Shown here: positions 1 through 13,600 of the stretch, piece by piece | Numbering within the stretch: the stretch's first letter is position 1 | Layout of the letters: every line of letters starts with the position of its first letter | Position numbers and translations under genes: made by a program | Assembly: GCA_921293015.1 (NCBI GenBank) | Contig: OV121097.1 | Coordinates: 32,427,929 to 32,491,928, forward strand | Direction of reading: 5' to 3' | DNA length: 64,000 nt | Source of the DNA: Phorcus lineatus | Lineage: Eukaryota > Mollusca > Gastropoda > Trochida > Trochidae | The notes under the pieces: generated by a model | The model's database searches: none | Seen by the model: only the letters and a program-made list of their open reading frames with translations | Told to the model about the DNA's origin: nothing

Positions 1-828
1 AATATAGGAGACACAACATTTTGAAACATGAAATGTATTTGAGATACGTAAATCCACTTAATTGGCCTCATTCTCTCAACACAGTTTACTCCACTCATGT
101 CTTTCTATGTAAAACTTTGGTTTGTTAAACTGAAGGGCAAGTTATTTATACAAAGACATACAAAAGATATAACATACTCCTTTTATTAACATTTAGCAAT
201 TCAATGTTCACAGCCGTTGGAAACAAAAAGAATGATTATGTATAAATGAAATCTTGCGTAAATAATGTTCAAAATTGACTGACAGGCTTAATGATATTAC
301 AAATCAATCAACTGATTCTTATTACAAAGTTATTTTGTTAAGCATTTCTTAATGTTTCAAATGAAAACAATTTGAGTGTAAATTTCATGTTATTCAACAG
401 AGGATGAAATTAACATTAAGTCAAACAACATATGGAATGTTTGGACAAGGACAGAATGGGACTAATAAAAAGAAACCTTCACCTTGTTCGAAGTCAAAAA
501 TATTGGCGACTAGAGAACCACAGAGACCTTAGACCAATAATCTTTAATAAAATCTTTGAAAACAGAGCAAAGATACCAAAAATAACTAAATAAAAAAAAG
601 TTGTCTTTTAAAAAGGTAACTTTCACGAAATTTTCAAAGAACACTTTTGTCCAAATAAAAATGATTTCATAATTCTGACTTTTTTTAGTGCCAAAACACT
701 GAATTTTTTAATTTTTAATTCAGACACTATCATCTACATTGATAACTAAGTCAAGCTATTAGCATCTGTTACAATCTCTAAGTTCTGAACATTGCTATTA
801 TTACCCAAGCACCACTTTTGTCAACCTA
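1..828 (-). other. 3' UTR / downstream flank of V-ATPase G
   Basis: AT-rich sequence with no convincing coding exon. On the minus strand an AATAAA (plus-strand tttatt at 182-187) lies about 640 nt past the stop codon and is a plausible polyadenylation signal. The transcript end is inferred, not seen. Confidence 0.4.
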
Positions 829-2534
829 TTACAACCTCAAGTTTTCGTGCAATTCTGGACTAATATCATACACAACATCCAAGAGTCGTCTCATTGCGCT
901 TTCTCTATTGCGTTTCACGTTGTCGTTAAGTTCAGAAATCTTCTGGCGAGTGCTAGCTTCGATCTTTGCTTCCATGTCACCTCGAGATCCGAGAACCTTG
1001 AATAGAAAAGTAATGTGTGTATGGAGATTTTACACTCTCTTCAGTCGGTGTACAATGAGAGCACAAAGTTGCAGACTCACATTTACAAGGAAAATTGAAA
1101 GAACAAATATTTGACAAAATATCATGAAACCAATTGTGAACAGAAATTTTATATGTACATTCAATGTATCTTTTGAATCCATTTGATTGTTGATAATGTT
1201 TCGCTTTTAACATGTAAAACATTGCTTAATGAGTTTTTGGGATGGACCGTCATGAACCTTCCATCTACAGTAAATGAAGAATTATATTTGCAGAGTCTCT
1301 CTATGCTGAAGCTTAGATTATTTTCATTTTAAATGAGCTGCAATTCCTTATCTATTTATGAATTCATCTACATCTGGTTTTGGGAGAGCATCTCACTCAA
1401 CTCTTAATATTTTCCACAGTTTTGAGTTACTAGAATATAGCCAAAGACCATTTAATTACATTTCGAATATTGAAAATCACATTCCTTAAAATATATAAAG
1501 TGCCTCATGAGCATTGCATGGAAATATGGTATTGTATTTTTGTATCATTACACCTTTACAATATTCCAATCAGATTTCAACGTCTTTTATCTTGTGAAAT
1601 TAATTCAGTTGTACCTTAGCTTCATACTCTTTGTACTGCCTCTCCCGCTCTGCTTTGTATGCGTTTATTTCAGCATCTGCTTCCTTCTTGGCCTGCTTCA
1701 GGCGGTTTGCCTTTCCTTTTAAACAAAAGAAGGAAATTAAATTAAATCATATTTTTCATATCTAAACAAATGTCAGCGTCTCCAAAAATCGGTTTTTATT
1801 ATGTTCTTTCGATGATAGATATATTTGATAATGCTATGTTTATACTGTAATTTTTTTCAAACAGTTTTGCAAAATGACATTATAGAATTTTTCAAACAAT
1901 GAATGAAAGTACTTCAAATTTGGACATTGAGTCTGTCACATTAGTTTTTATTTTATTGACATGAAAAAATCAAATCAGATTAACAAACTTCTAATGACAA
2001 ATGAATATTTTACTACATAATCAAACAAGGTAAATATGTTTTCATCAATTGAAATATACATAAAAGGAAAAAGAGCACAAGCATTTGACTTATCAAAAAG
2101 ACCTTGAACATATTGACAAAATTATTCAGTTTTCACCTTTAGGCCATATATGTCCTTGAATAGACTAATCAATCATGAAAACCTGTCCCTAAAAAAACTA
2201 TCATACATTGGAAACGAACCTTTAAAAAATCTAAAGTAAATGGGGCTTCAAAGTCGTTGGGGTCACTATATGGATAAGTGAAAGGACACATTGAAAACAT
2301 TGACAACGAGAGAATCTCCACTTGTGACCCATCTGAAGCCGGAACAACGATTTCATCCATGTCACATATTGTTTCAAATTTAATCATAAAACACATTTTT
2401 ATAGTTCTAACTTCAATCGAACTAAAGAAAAGGGTTTGATAATCGTTCTCACGTCTTCTGGCCTCTGTAACTTTCTCAGCAGCTCGTTTTTCGGCAGCTA
2501 AAAGCTGTTGGATTCCTTGCGTTTGACTCGCCAT
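829..2534 (-). CDS. ATP6V1G: V-type proton ATPase subunit G, complete, 3 exons
   Basis: Peripheral-stalk subunit G of the V1 sector of the vacuolar H+-ATPase, which pairs with subunit E as a coiled coil joining V1 to Vo on endomembranes. Coding exons on the minus strand are 2534-2453, 1715-1615 and 996-829. They join with phases 1 and 0 through GT-AG borders to give 116 residues, against about 118 in vertebrates. The N-terminus [20 protein letters not shown] is nearly identical to the animal family. Exon 2 gives the charged helix ([20 protein letters not shown]). Exon 3 ends in the family-typical short hydrophobic C-terminus ([15 protein letters not shown]). The start is fixed by the conserved MASQ. 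The gene is divergent from VARS2, about 2.1 kb away. I recognise the family with high confidence. Confidence 0.95.
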
Positions 2535-3199
2535 GTTGTCCTTCGATGATGGATGATCATGTGATCACATAAGTGGGTCAGAGACTCAGCACAGCGCTGT
2601 ATATTTAAAGCGATTCCTATATGGTGCGTTTGGGCGAATATTTGTGAAGCTTAAAACTGTTCCTGATTTTTTCAATCTGAAAAGTTTTTCAGAAATGATC
2701 GCGAATTCTTACAATAATATATTCAAATGTTAAAAATAGTTTGACCATTAGGAAACTTATTCAATCCTTCAAAGAATAACCAAAAGATTTTAAAAAGCAT
2801 TTAAATGCAATTATAATGGGACGAAAGACTTAAAAAATATTTATTGATGAACAGACTCAGTCATTGAAGAAATTAAATGAAAAACTTAATTCGGGTGACA
2901 AAATTGAGGAATGCTTTTTTCCCTTCAAAAGTGGCTTTGGTTCACTGATACAACAATCTTTAAAACGAGACCGCTAATTTTAACTAGCTACTTCCAGACT
3001 GGCGCTAATTTAGCTTTAAAGCAATGTCTTTAGCAACATAAACATAAAAATTATCAAATATATATTGAATATTAAATAATCAAAGGTTTCAGGTTTTTGG
3101 GTGATTTACATTATGTTTAAATGGTGGTTAAAATAGCGCGATTTGCTGTTATTTTCTCAACAAGGACGCCTATTTAGTCACGCGGTAGGACTCACGGTT
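2535..3199. other. Spacer between V-ATPase G and VARS2, promoter-side
   Basis: AT-rich spacer upstream of the V-ATPase G start. It presumably holds that gene's promoter and 5' UTR, but I see no clear TATA box or other assignable element. Confidence 0.3.
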
Positions 3200-3660
3200 C
3201 AGTGACCAAAGTCCCTCTCAGTTCTGTTTACTGGTGTTTTGAAAAAGCCGTATTTAAGTTGTTTATCGGTCCATTTCAGAAACTCAGATTTAAGGTATGA
3301 ATTTTGGAAATCTGTGCCTTCTGCCGATCCTTCCTTCTTACATCTCAATCCGACTGACCAGGCTGTATATCTTTTATCTAGCAGTACGTTATGTAAGCCA
3401 CTTGCTGCCCTAATATATCAAATGTACAGACGGAGGTTGTGCCTCACTTAACTTATAATGATCTTTCTCCATCCTTTTATTCCTATGTTTTATAATATAT
3501 TTTAATATATAATGATTGATATATGAGTTAATATGGTATCTCATAGGCCTTGTAGGCCGGGTGCTATCTTTTTATATGTAATGTTTTATATCATGTGAAA
3601 TATTGTTTTGCTTTGCCATAAGTGAAAGGAATGTTTCATAACAAGCACGTGACACCGAAG
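3200..3660 (+). mobile_element. Probable 3' end of a non-LTR retrotransposon
   Basis: The reading frame ending at the stop near 3451 encodes a tail of the form HLNPTDQAVYLLSSSTLCKP followed by a basic YQMYRRR stretch. This resembles the extreme C-terminus after the zinc-knuckle-like region of LINE ORF2 proteins. It is followed by AT-rich, UTR-like sequence to about 3660. No RT domain is present, so this would be a 5'-truncated copy. The call rests on resemblance only. Confidence 0.35.
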
Positions 3661-4687
3661 TAAACTATTTTTCTTCTTCTTTCTTCAGAAATTTAAAGTT
3701 AAGTCACTGTCAACTTCGTATACACTTTAATGAATCACGAAAGTTGCCATGAGGCATTTCAGTCGATCTTTAGTAGGAAGTTAAGCGATTGCAAATAATT
3801 GAATAGAAAGCCCACTTATTTGATTGATTTTTAATAAGAACTTTCAAGACTGGATTTAAGTCTATGTCATTTTAAACAGATTGATCATACTTGGTCAACT
3901 CTCAGTGATAAGTGCTGTTATATGCTTCTATTAGTAACTCATCTTTGTAATGTAACCTTTGATTTTTTTCTGTGAACGTCACTTTTTTCCCATGTTTATA
4001 TTTATATGCCTGTAGGGAGCGGCATTCAGATAAGCAAATGTTTGCTTGTTTGCCCTCACTCATTTTGTGAATAAATATGTTTAAACCATACTTGGTCACC
4101 AGTTAGACTTTGCCAAATTTTGTTTGTTGGAAATAAAGACAATTGTATGATTTAATTATATACACGTAGTTTTATTTGACAAATTAATGCGAATAATAAA
4201 ACACCGATTTCAATAAAGAAATAAAAAGCATTCATATGCCTAGCTATATCTATTTATCTATTAACTAGAAATGAGACATACGGTCATTTTCATGAATCCA
4301 TTTACACAAAACCCTGAAATATTGTTCACATATATAAAAAAATTTAAAAAATTGTGGAGGGGGGGGGGGGGGGGGGGATTTTTAAGGGGTCCGGAATAAT
4401 AAGAGGGGGAAATAATCACTATTGAATGACATTTAAATCTCTTCCAGAATGCAAATTGTTTTAAAGACTGAGGTCTGTAAATTCAATGAAACCTTTTTTC
4501 CAAACATATTAATATTACGTAGGAAAGATGCATGTTTTTAAAAAAAAACTAATGTTGATGTTGCTTTCGCGAAAACACAGCCTGATATCTGCGGTGTACG
4601 GAGTTTTACATTATCCTTGCAACAACTTTAGGATTCGCTCTAGATTTCTTAACAGTAAAATGCACTGTACAGAGATTGCATTCCAAG
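3661..4687. other. Spacer upstream of VARS2, with a G homopolymer
   Basis: No supportable gene. A run of 19 G residues lies at 4359-4377 in otherwise AT-rich DNA. The VARS2 5' UTR and promoter are expected in the 3' part, but no motif decides the transcription start. Confidence 0.4.
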
Positions 4688-7600
4688 ATGCTGTCTTCTT
4701 GGTGCCGCATGAGATTTTGTTACCGAAAATTTGGATTGAAGTTTTATAAATCTGGAGAGTTCCAAACACTGACACCATTACTGCATAAGACAGCGGTACA
4801 ATGACGGAATCACTAATGGATATATTCATATATATTATTTTAATACTAATTAGTTATAGTGTTTTTTCATTAGATGACATCAGACCCCCAATTTTCGCTC
4901 ACCAAAACTATTGGCACAAAACCAAAATTTTTTTCACAACTGAAATATTTCGTTATTTATTAGATCTATTTCCCTAAATAAGACAATATTGCAAACTATT
5001 GTTGCAAGGTCAATGATAATTTGAGAAAATTATAGTGACTTTTTGAAATAATTCCAAAAGGCCCACAGATGAACAGCCTTTCTGCTGATATTTTAAAATA
5101 AAATCAAAGCAGAATGTTACTTGACTCTGATATTAGTCTGTGTTTGTCAGGTGTTCCTTTCTGTGGGTAATGAAATAAGACTTACAAAATAGAGAATCCT
5201 CAATCAATGACGTGTTTTTCATGAAGTATATAGTTGTGAAATGAACTGTATATATAGCACAAGGTCAAAGGCCAGATGTTAATTATTCAGGGCAAAACTG
5301 TATTTAATGCCAATACATGATGGTTTGAGGCTGTTAAATTTTTCTAGCATATTGTTATTAATTAACTATGTTTTCACATTTTGCTATGTTTTTGTTTTGC
5401 ATTTTAATACTGTATTATACATCCTGTGCTTTGTCTTTAATCTGCTGATGTTTTTGTTTTTTTTATACAGGTTTGCTACTCAAATGTCAAAGAAAAAGAC
5501 CATATTCAAGCAGAGAACAATAATAATACTAAACCAGGGGACAAAAAAGGTACATTAATATCTAATTTATCAATTTAATAAATAATCACATTTTCTAAAA
5601 AGGTATTGAGAAGCACAGTTTTGATTAAAATTACAGATATATCCTAAACCATAACAAAACGATAAGATATTATGCTTAAATATTGCTCATAATGATTATT
5701 AATGACGATTACCAATCAGTCATATATAATCAGTCGCTAATTGGTAATAAACACATTTCAAATGCTGTATATGTAAATGTAGACAAGTTGATGTATTGTT
5801 AAACCAACTTTTCCAGATGTGTCGACCCCACTCCCCGCCTCATACAGCCCAGACTTTGTGGAAGCAGCCTGGTATGATTGGTGGGTTAAGCAAGGATACT
5901 TCACACCTAAGGTAGGTGTCTTTATTAAGAGTGTGTCAAAATATGCTTATAAATTTAATTCTTCTACTGTCAATGGTGAAAATGTATAAGCATATGTGAA
6001 AAATTAAAATAAATTTTGTTGAAAGGGGTTGATATATATTGAATCAATATGCGTTTCTCATTTTATATTCTTTGTAAGCTGACAGATAAGGAATAAGTAT
6101 GAATGAACTCAAAAGCATTGTTAATGTACAAAGAGTTTTAAACAAACTATTTATATTTTTCGTTGTATATCCACATTGTGTAACTAATAACATGGTATGG
6201 AATTGTACTCTATGTGATGAAAAGTTTCTCACAACTGTAATCATTTCATTTTGCTCTGTTTAATATCTAAACTGAAATATAACCTTGAATGTTGTGCGTC
6301 TATAACAACTGTTGTGCGTCTATAACAACTGTTGTGCGTCTATAACAACTGTTGTGCGTCTATAACAACTGTTGTCAGACTATGAGAAACCAGTTTGTAA
6401 CCCAGTAGAGGAAATATTTGGAAACTCTTATTCTTTTGAACATTTTCAGGTTAAAATCAAAATGTGTGAAGTAATAATGCATGCAAGACAAAATGGTATT
6501 ACCCATGTTTTCTGTCTGTGTTGTTTAAAAACACTGGATGTGTCCCGGTGATTCAAATGGAATCAAATCAGTAATAAATAAATATTACTCGGGAGTGTAT
6601 CGAAACTTGTTCTTGCTCTTGTTCGCTCTCATAATACAGAAATTCATTCATCTCGTAAAAGTCATAATAATCTGTATATCTCTCTCTACTCCAGGAGGAG
6701 ACTGAGGGATCAACTGAGCAAGTGTTTGTGATGGTGCTCCCCCCTCCGAACGTGACCGGAACTCTTCACCTCGGCCACGCCCTCACCAACTCCATACAGG
6801 ATGCCATTGTCAGGTGGTAAGTGAAATAGTTATTAAGGAGTGAGTGAGTGAGTTATTGTTTAACGCCGCTTGGGCAATATTTTAGCCATTAGCGACGAGT
6901 TATGAAGGATACTTACAGATTTCTTTGTAATACAATTTTTAAAAAGAAGGTATATTGCTTAGTTATTCACAAGTTTATAACAAATGTTATTACATTTAAA
7001 AGTGCCATAATTCAAGCAAGTCCCTATCACAAAGCATTTCAATATTTCCTCAGATTTTCTGTGCATCTAATCCCATTTAGTAGTGGTGTAATGATGTAAC
7101 GGTGTAATCGTATTAATGTTTGCATTGTCTACTACACGATATGAGTGCATCGATACAAAACACATTTAGACTATATATATCAGGATATTTATATCGTGAA
7201 GGTCCATGATACATCGATGTATGGCAACAAGAGACAATATATCCTGATACAATTAATATAGTTTCTTTCAAACAAATAACTACTCGTATACAAGCTGAAA
7301 AAGTTTTTATTCTATTTTAGCCATAACAGTGAGATATTTTATCTACATTTCACAATATTTCTTATTTAGTGATTTCCTTTCATGTAATGTTTATGACTGA
7401 TTGGTAGCTGAGAAATAACATTACTTTCTTATTTCCAATCTATTCTTCTTTCATAAACCATAGAGAATTGGGATACGATTTGAATCGCATTGTGATGATG
7501 ATTGTCTTGCAGGTTCCTTGGCAATACTTCAATGATATATCGCTCGCCTAATTAAACTGGAAATGTGATATATCCTCTCTGTGTATTAAGGCTGTGATAC

Positions 7601-10600
7601 CTTAACATTAAGTATATCATTTAGGTCAAATATGTCAAATGTCTTCAATGGTGTTATTTCATCATCAAGTACCAAATGTTGCTGAAAATACTTTTATAAA
7701 ACTTCTCAGTTCAGGTTGGGAACAATATGAAGGTTTAAGTCTTTTTTTCTTCACTTTATTTCTTTTTGGACAGGGTAATTTTTTAGATTTATTTCTGAAG
7801 CCTACATAAAGACATACTTAGTTTGAAGATGATAATTAGTTTAGTGTTGTTGGAAGGTAGAATTCTAGTATCTATACATTTATGAAGCCTTAGTTAAATT
7901 CTAATAGAAAACAAGCAAACTTGGGATGGTCATGCAAGTCAAGTGGAATGTTTTATGAATATTACACTTGAGTGCCTACCACAGTTGGTAATAAAATGCA
8001 ATGGTTGCTTCAGTTGCTTTCACACCCTAGAATGAATTTGAATAGTATATCACAAATAACAAGAACATTTGATAATCCGATTTTGATAATTGGTAAATGC
8101 TGAGAGAATAGAATTATTTTTATAAACAAACAACTTTCATCATTATAATGAGTTGAACTTTTCTCTTAAGGTCAGTTTTGATATGGAATATGTATTTGGT
8201 ACAACCTGTATGATGAAATGATTTCATAATTATAATCAACACAATATCACCAGTCTTTTAAACTTTGAACTTTCAATTGCTAAGTACATTAATAAAAGAA
8301 ACAAAGTCCTTGACTAAACAATGAGTTTGTCAAAATGATAAATTGTTTGAATCATCATATGATCAATATCATTTTTTCTCGTTCTGCTAAATCTTGATAT
8401 TCATGTTATCACTAAGTGTCAAACATCTTCATACAAGAGCAATGCAGAAACTGGGTTACATAACAAAAGAGGGAGGCAAAACAAGTTTGTCTAATTATGC
8501 AAGCCAAGCTAGAAAGCTTAGACAGTTGTTAAAGTTCTCAGTGCTTATTCCATCAACATGTTCATTATCGAAGCTGATCATGAAAAGAAACTGCTTGCAA
8601 AGTCAATTGCTGAAGAGTATCACACTGTGAATATTAACTTTGAGAATTACCTAGTTGATATTTTATTCATAGACTAGAGGAAGGGTGCTATGAAAGTGCT
8701 GATTCATTCATTCAAGGATTCTTACTCAGGCAGAATATTTGATACAAATTTGTGCAACATTCATTGACATTGATCTTATAGATGTCTAGGTCTTCAATCA
8801 TGACATTTATCAATAACCTTATTCAGACATATTTCAAGAAATGATCTGACAGATTATTTGGATAACAACTTGTACATTGCTTGGCAACCCACATTCTGAC
8901 AGATATCAAGGAATCAAGTTCATCAGATTAAGGAACCAAGGGGTTATTTGACGCCAAGGACACAAGTATTGCCATATACCCCACACCCTGACATATTAAG
9001 AGAAGAAGAAAGGAAAATCACAAAGATGAGCCAAGAGAGAAACATACGTCTTCCAGAACAAATCCTCTCCAACTTGGAACGTCTCTGTGTCTACAAGGTT
9101 GTCTCATTTGCAGTGGACGAGAACGCAGGGTTCTCCACTGTCGTCATCAAATTTGATAAGAAGCAGACGTCAAATTTTGAAAGGGAACTGCCAGCAGACG
9201 ACACTGAATATTCTGCTACAAAAAGGCTTGAGAGTAGAGAGAGAGACTGTGCCAAACTGGGAGATTGTGCAGAAGGTTTAGATCAATTACGAGACTTTAC
9301 TGATAAAGGTTTAGAGAAAGAGAGAAATGGACAAGAAAACTTACACTTGAGGTTACACCTTGATAGGGAAGGTCTTGATCCATGCAGAGAGTATAGAAAT
9401 GATAGGTTGGAGCAAGATATAGATGATGCAGATATGAAATTTGTTTATAAACAAAGTAAAAACTGTGTTGATGAAAAGAAATGTATGTTTTCTGGAAATG
9501 AAGTTCCTGACGGAGAAGTTGTCGTAAATAATGACAGAGTTAGAGAGAAAAAATGGAATCAACTTATAGACTATGACCGAAAGAGGTTAGATAATGAAAC
9601 TGAGTGTAGAAATGAGGATTTAGTAAAAGGCAGAAACATTACAAATGGAAGTTTATGTGAAGGTCGAGATTATGGAGACTTTGGTAGAGGCTACAGTAAT
9701 GATGGATTAGATGAATTAGGCAGCTTTGGAAATGGGTGTTTGGTTGATGGTAGAGTTCACAGAAGTGAAAGATTTGAAGAAGGTATTAACCCTGGGAATG
9801 AAAGGATGGACCAAAGAAGAGATGACGTGAAACATGAAAGAAGGAGAAATTTTGAAAACCAAAGTAGAGAATATGGTCCAAATAAAAGAAAAGCTTATGG
9901 GAAGCGTGGGAGAGATGGTGACAGCCAAAGAAGAAACAATAGAAGCCCAAGTAGAGACTTTGGAAGCCCAAGCAGAAGCTATAAAAGTCAAAGCAACAAC
10001 CATGGAAATAAAAGAAGAGAATATGGAAGTGAAAGTATAAACTATGGAGTTGAAAGTAAAGATTATGGAAGCCCAAGAAGTGACTTTCGAAGCTCAAGCA
10101 GAGGTGATGGAAACCAAAGTAGAGACAATGGAAGTGAAAGTAGAGACTATGTAAGCCTAAGCAGAAACTATGGAAAAGAAAGTAGAAAATATAGAAGTGA
10201 AAGTAAAGCCAATGAAATGATGAATTCTAGGAGAAATTTTGATGACATTGTTAAACCTGAGAATCTCAGAAATGATGATGTGTTTGAAAACAGGGGAGAT
10301 TTTGAATCTCTTGAGAACTATAGAGTCTACAGCAAATTGCATGACTTTCCTCCAACGATTCCCAAACAGGACGATTACAGACCTTCCAAACGGAAAAGGA
10401 CAAACAGCGATATCTGTGAATATAAAGAGGATAGGCTGAAAGAATATGAAGATGCCCAAACTATATATTATTACAGGAAAGACAAAAATTATGATTCTAA
10501 AGTTGAAAGGTTTGACAAATATGACAAATACAAAGACAGTCATGAATCCAATGAATATTGTAATAAATACGATTCGCAATATCAAGATCAAAAGTCAAGG

Positions 10601-13600
10601 TCATCAATGCAAGGTCGATTTCCACCAATGACCTTCAAGCATCACTATGACATGGCACAGGAGATCGTAGACTATGATTGGACAGAATTTTCAGCCAATA
10701 ATGATGGAGTATTCTCTGTTAGACAGAGGCTGCCTGAAAGTGCCATCACTCTTAGTTACCAAAAATTTGAAAGGGGCGAAAAAGAGTTTTTAGGACAGAT
10801 GAGCATTCCATGGGTGTTTGATAATAAAAACTGGTTGCCTAGTGACCTGAAGAGACAAATAACGTGTCGTATTCTTGTGCGAACTATTCCAATGGAGTGT
10901 TCTGATAGGATGAACTCTGTGATGTCATGGCAACAAAGGGAAATCATTCACCATCTTTTGGAGTAATTGTTGCCTTTAGATAATTAATGACAATACAACT
11001 TTAAAAACTAAATCAAAATTATTTGAAACCAGTTTGCTAACGGAAATATAGATAAAACAGCTCCAGATCAGTTACACTCAATTGTCCAACTGACCCTTTT
11101 CAAAAACTAAAAATGACAGTAAAGACAGTGTTGGTGGTGTTTTCTAAGTTCACACTTGTCTGATGAGGTCACAAGCTGTTAATTATTGCTGGTTCAGTCT
11201 CGTCTTGAAATATTGTAATTATTTTTTATATATAGTAGGAAATCCTATGAAAAATGTTCATTTCATTTGTATTGCTTTAAATTCATTTTTACCAGATTAT
11301 GCAATAAAATTTTACAATGCTTAAAGGTTTTGTGTGAGCATGGTGTTCCTCCTCCGATTTTGATGAAGTGTGATGAATGTAGAGCCAAAGATTTCACGAT
11401 TTCAACTTTGACTTTCAGATTCACATACAAAAACTAGGAAACTTTAATCATTATATCTTTTCAAATTTGAATAATCAAGTTGTGGGTCACAAATAGAACC
11501 AGCAGTGGCAGATCCAGGAATATTTAATGGGGGGTTCACCTTGGGGGTTTCTTGTTTTTACAGATGACTTTGAAGGGAGGGGAGGGGGGCTTGAACCCGG
11601 AGAACCCTCTCAGGAATTGTCATTGACAACATTTGACAGCAATCTAGTCTAGCAGTCCTTCTCCTCCCTGATACAAGCCACCACATAAGTAAAAAGTAAA
11701 ACATACTCTACTGTTCTACACGCAGGTTTGGGTGCAATGCGACACTGAATTTCAGTGCATTACCACTCATGGTTTGCTAGTTCCAGCCAATGCTTGCAGG
11801 TTTCACCGCAATGCATCGCCACAATGGTGTTGCGGACTTTCTCCCTGCATTAATACTAGCAGCTGCGATATAAGTGAAATACTCTTGAAAGATAAACATA
11901 TTCTAAATTACCCCCAACCATACCTCATGTCTCTAATATCAGGCACAGGATGCAAGGGCGGCAAGTTTTGTGGGTACCAGGCACTGACCATGCGGGCATA
12001 GCGACGCAGGTTGTCGTGGAGACGAGGCTGTGGCGGGAGAGGAAGCAGACACGACACGACCTGGGAAGGGAGAAGTTTCTGGAGGAAGTGTGGAGGTGGA
12101 AACATGAGTATGTCTCTCGGCATTATATCTAAGAACTGTCACAACTTGTTGAGTAACACCAGGAAAAGTTAAGTTTCGATCATCATCCATGAGTTTTAAA
12201 AGCTTTAAAATGTTGGATAAGTAGGGTTTTTTCTAGTGAGATAAAACTAGACCTGATTAACGATTTTGTTAAAAGCAAAATGTCGAAAGAGAGGACAGAC
12301 AAAAAAGCATAAGAGACCGTTTAGTTTAGCGTAAAAAAAATCTTTTCCTCATGTTTTAAAGAGATTTTGGCTATAACAAACAAGCACAGAAATGAAGAAT
12401 AAAATTCTTATTGATGCAGATTTGTGTTTTTCAATGGATATTAATTATTATTTGCAAGATTATATATAGAAATATTTCATTTATCACTAAGACCATTGAG
12501 ATTGATAAAAGCAGAATAAAATTTGGTGACATTGAAAAAAGTAATGCAGAAATTCAAGGATTGTGCAAACTAATTACTCGCAGTATCCGAATGGATAATA
12601 CCTCAACTTTCACTGTACTTTGGACGTCTTATCAATTTTCTCTCTTGATTCTTGTGTACAGGAAAGGGGAGGTAATCAGTGAGCAGATGAAGAGACTCGG
12701 ATCGTCTCTCGACTGGAGCAGAGCCTGCTTTACAATGGATGAGGTGGATACCATACAATTCACTACATGCCACGTTAATGTTATAATTTGCCGTGATATA
12801 CATAAAAAGTTTACTTCATAATGAAAACCTAAATTTTTAGGGAAAGTAAAGACTTGAAAAGTCAATGACATCTATCATGATACATAAAGCATCAGATTAA
12901 TTATCATGATTTATGATAAAACAATATATCATCACACCTCTAGAGGTGATAATTCTTTTATTTAGCTTTTACTTACCAACTATCATAATAAAGCTCTGCT
13001 GCCAAAATAATGTCATTTATAGGGCTTATTTGTAACTCTTGAGTTGATGCAGGCAAAATGGGCCAGTACAAGACAAACTGGGCCCATTAAGTTCCGATCT
13101 TAAGGCAGACACAAATTTGTGAAAGACAGAAGCTGTTGCTTAATAGCTAAGAGGATATTTGACATTTTCCTTCGAATAACATGTATATGTCATCAAGTGA
13201 AGGAGAAATATATATTTTATCAAGTGGTGCAGCAACGAGTGTAAATATATACTTTCCTACTTAAAGTGTAATATAACTGATCTCAGATCAAGGGTTCAAG
13301 GTGTGAGATCAAGGGTTCAAGGTGTGAGATCAAGGGTTCAAGGTGTGAGATCAAGGGTTCAAGGTGTGAGATCAAGATCAAGGATCAAGGTGTGAGAGGT
13401 CATCTCGGAAACTATTGTTCAATGATATATTTTGTAGGAGATTTTGCAATGCTGTGAGATTCTACACCGTACTGGTTAAATGATTGACGGGATTAGAGCT
13501 TGTTGAATAAACAATTGATCACTGATGCCTTTTATTCTGATTTTAGAAACTATCCAATGCTGTTGTTGAAGCGTTTGTGCGTCTCCATGACGATGGTTTG

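Noticed and set aside
818..1222. Short plus- and minus-strand frames overlapping V-ATPase G exon 3
   Set aside because: Antisense and intron read-through shadows of the real minus-strand exon 829-996.
3902..4099. 65-codon minus-strand frame
   Set aside because: No resemblance, splice context or conservation cue; chance frame in AT-rich DNA.
5307..5558. Open frame through VARS2 exon 2 starting MPIHDGLRL
   Set aside because: It is out of phase with exons 1 and 3; the upstream part is hydrophobic AT-rich intron. The correct frame through 5471-5549 is the one ending KPGDKK.
9353..10947. Several minus-strand frames opposite the nested ORF
   Set aside because: Low-complexity shadows of the purine-rich repeats; the plus-strand frame is longer, continuous and compositionally protein-like.
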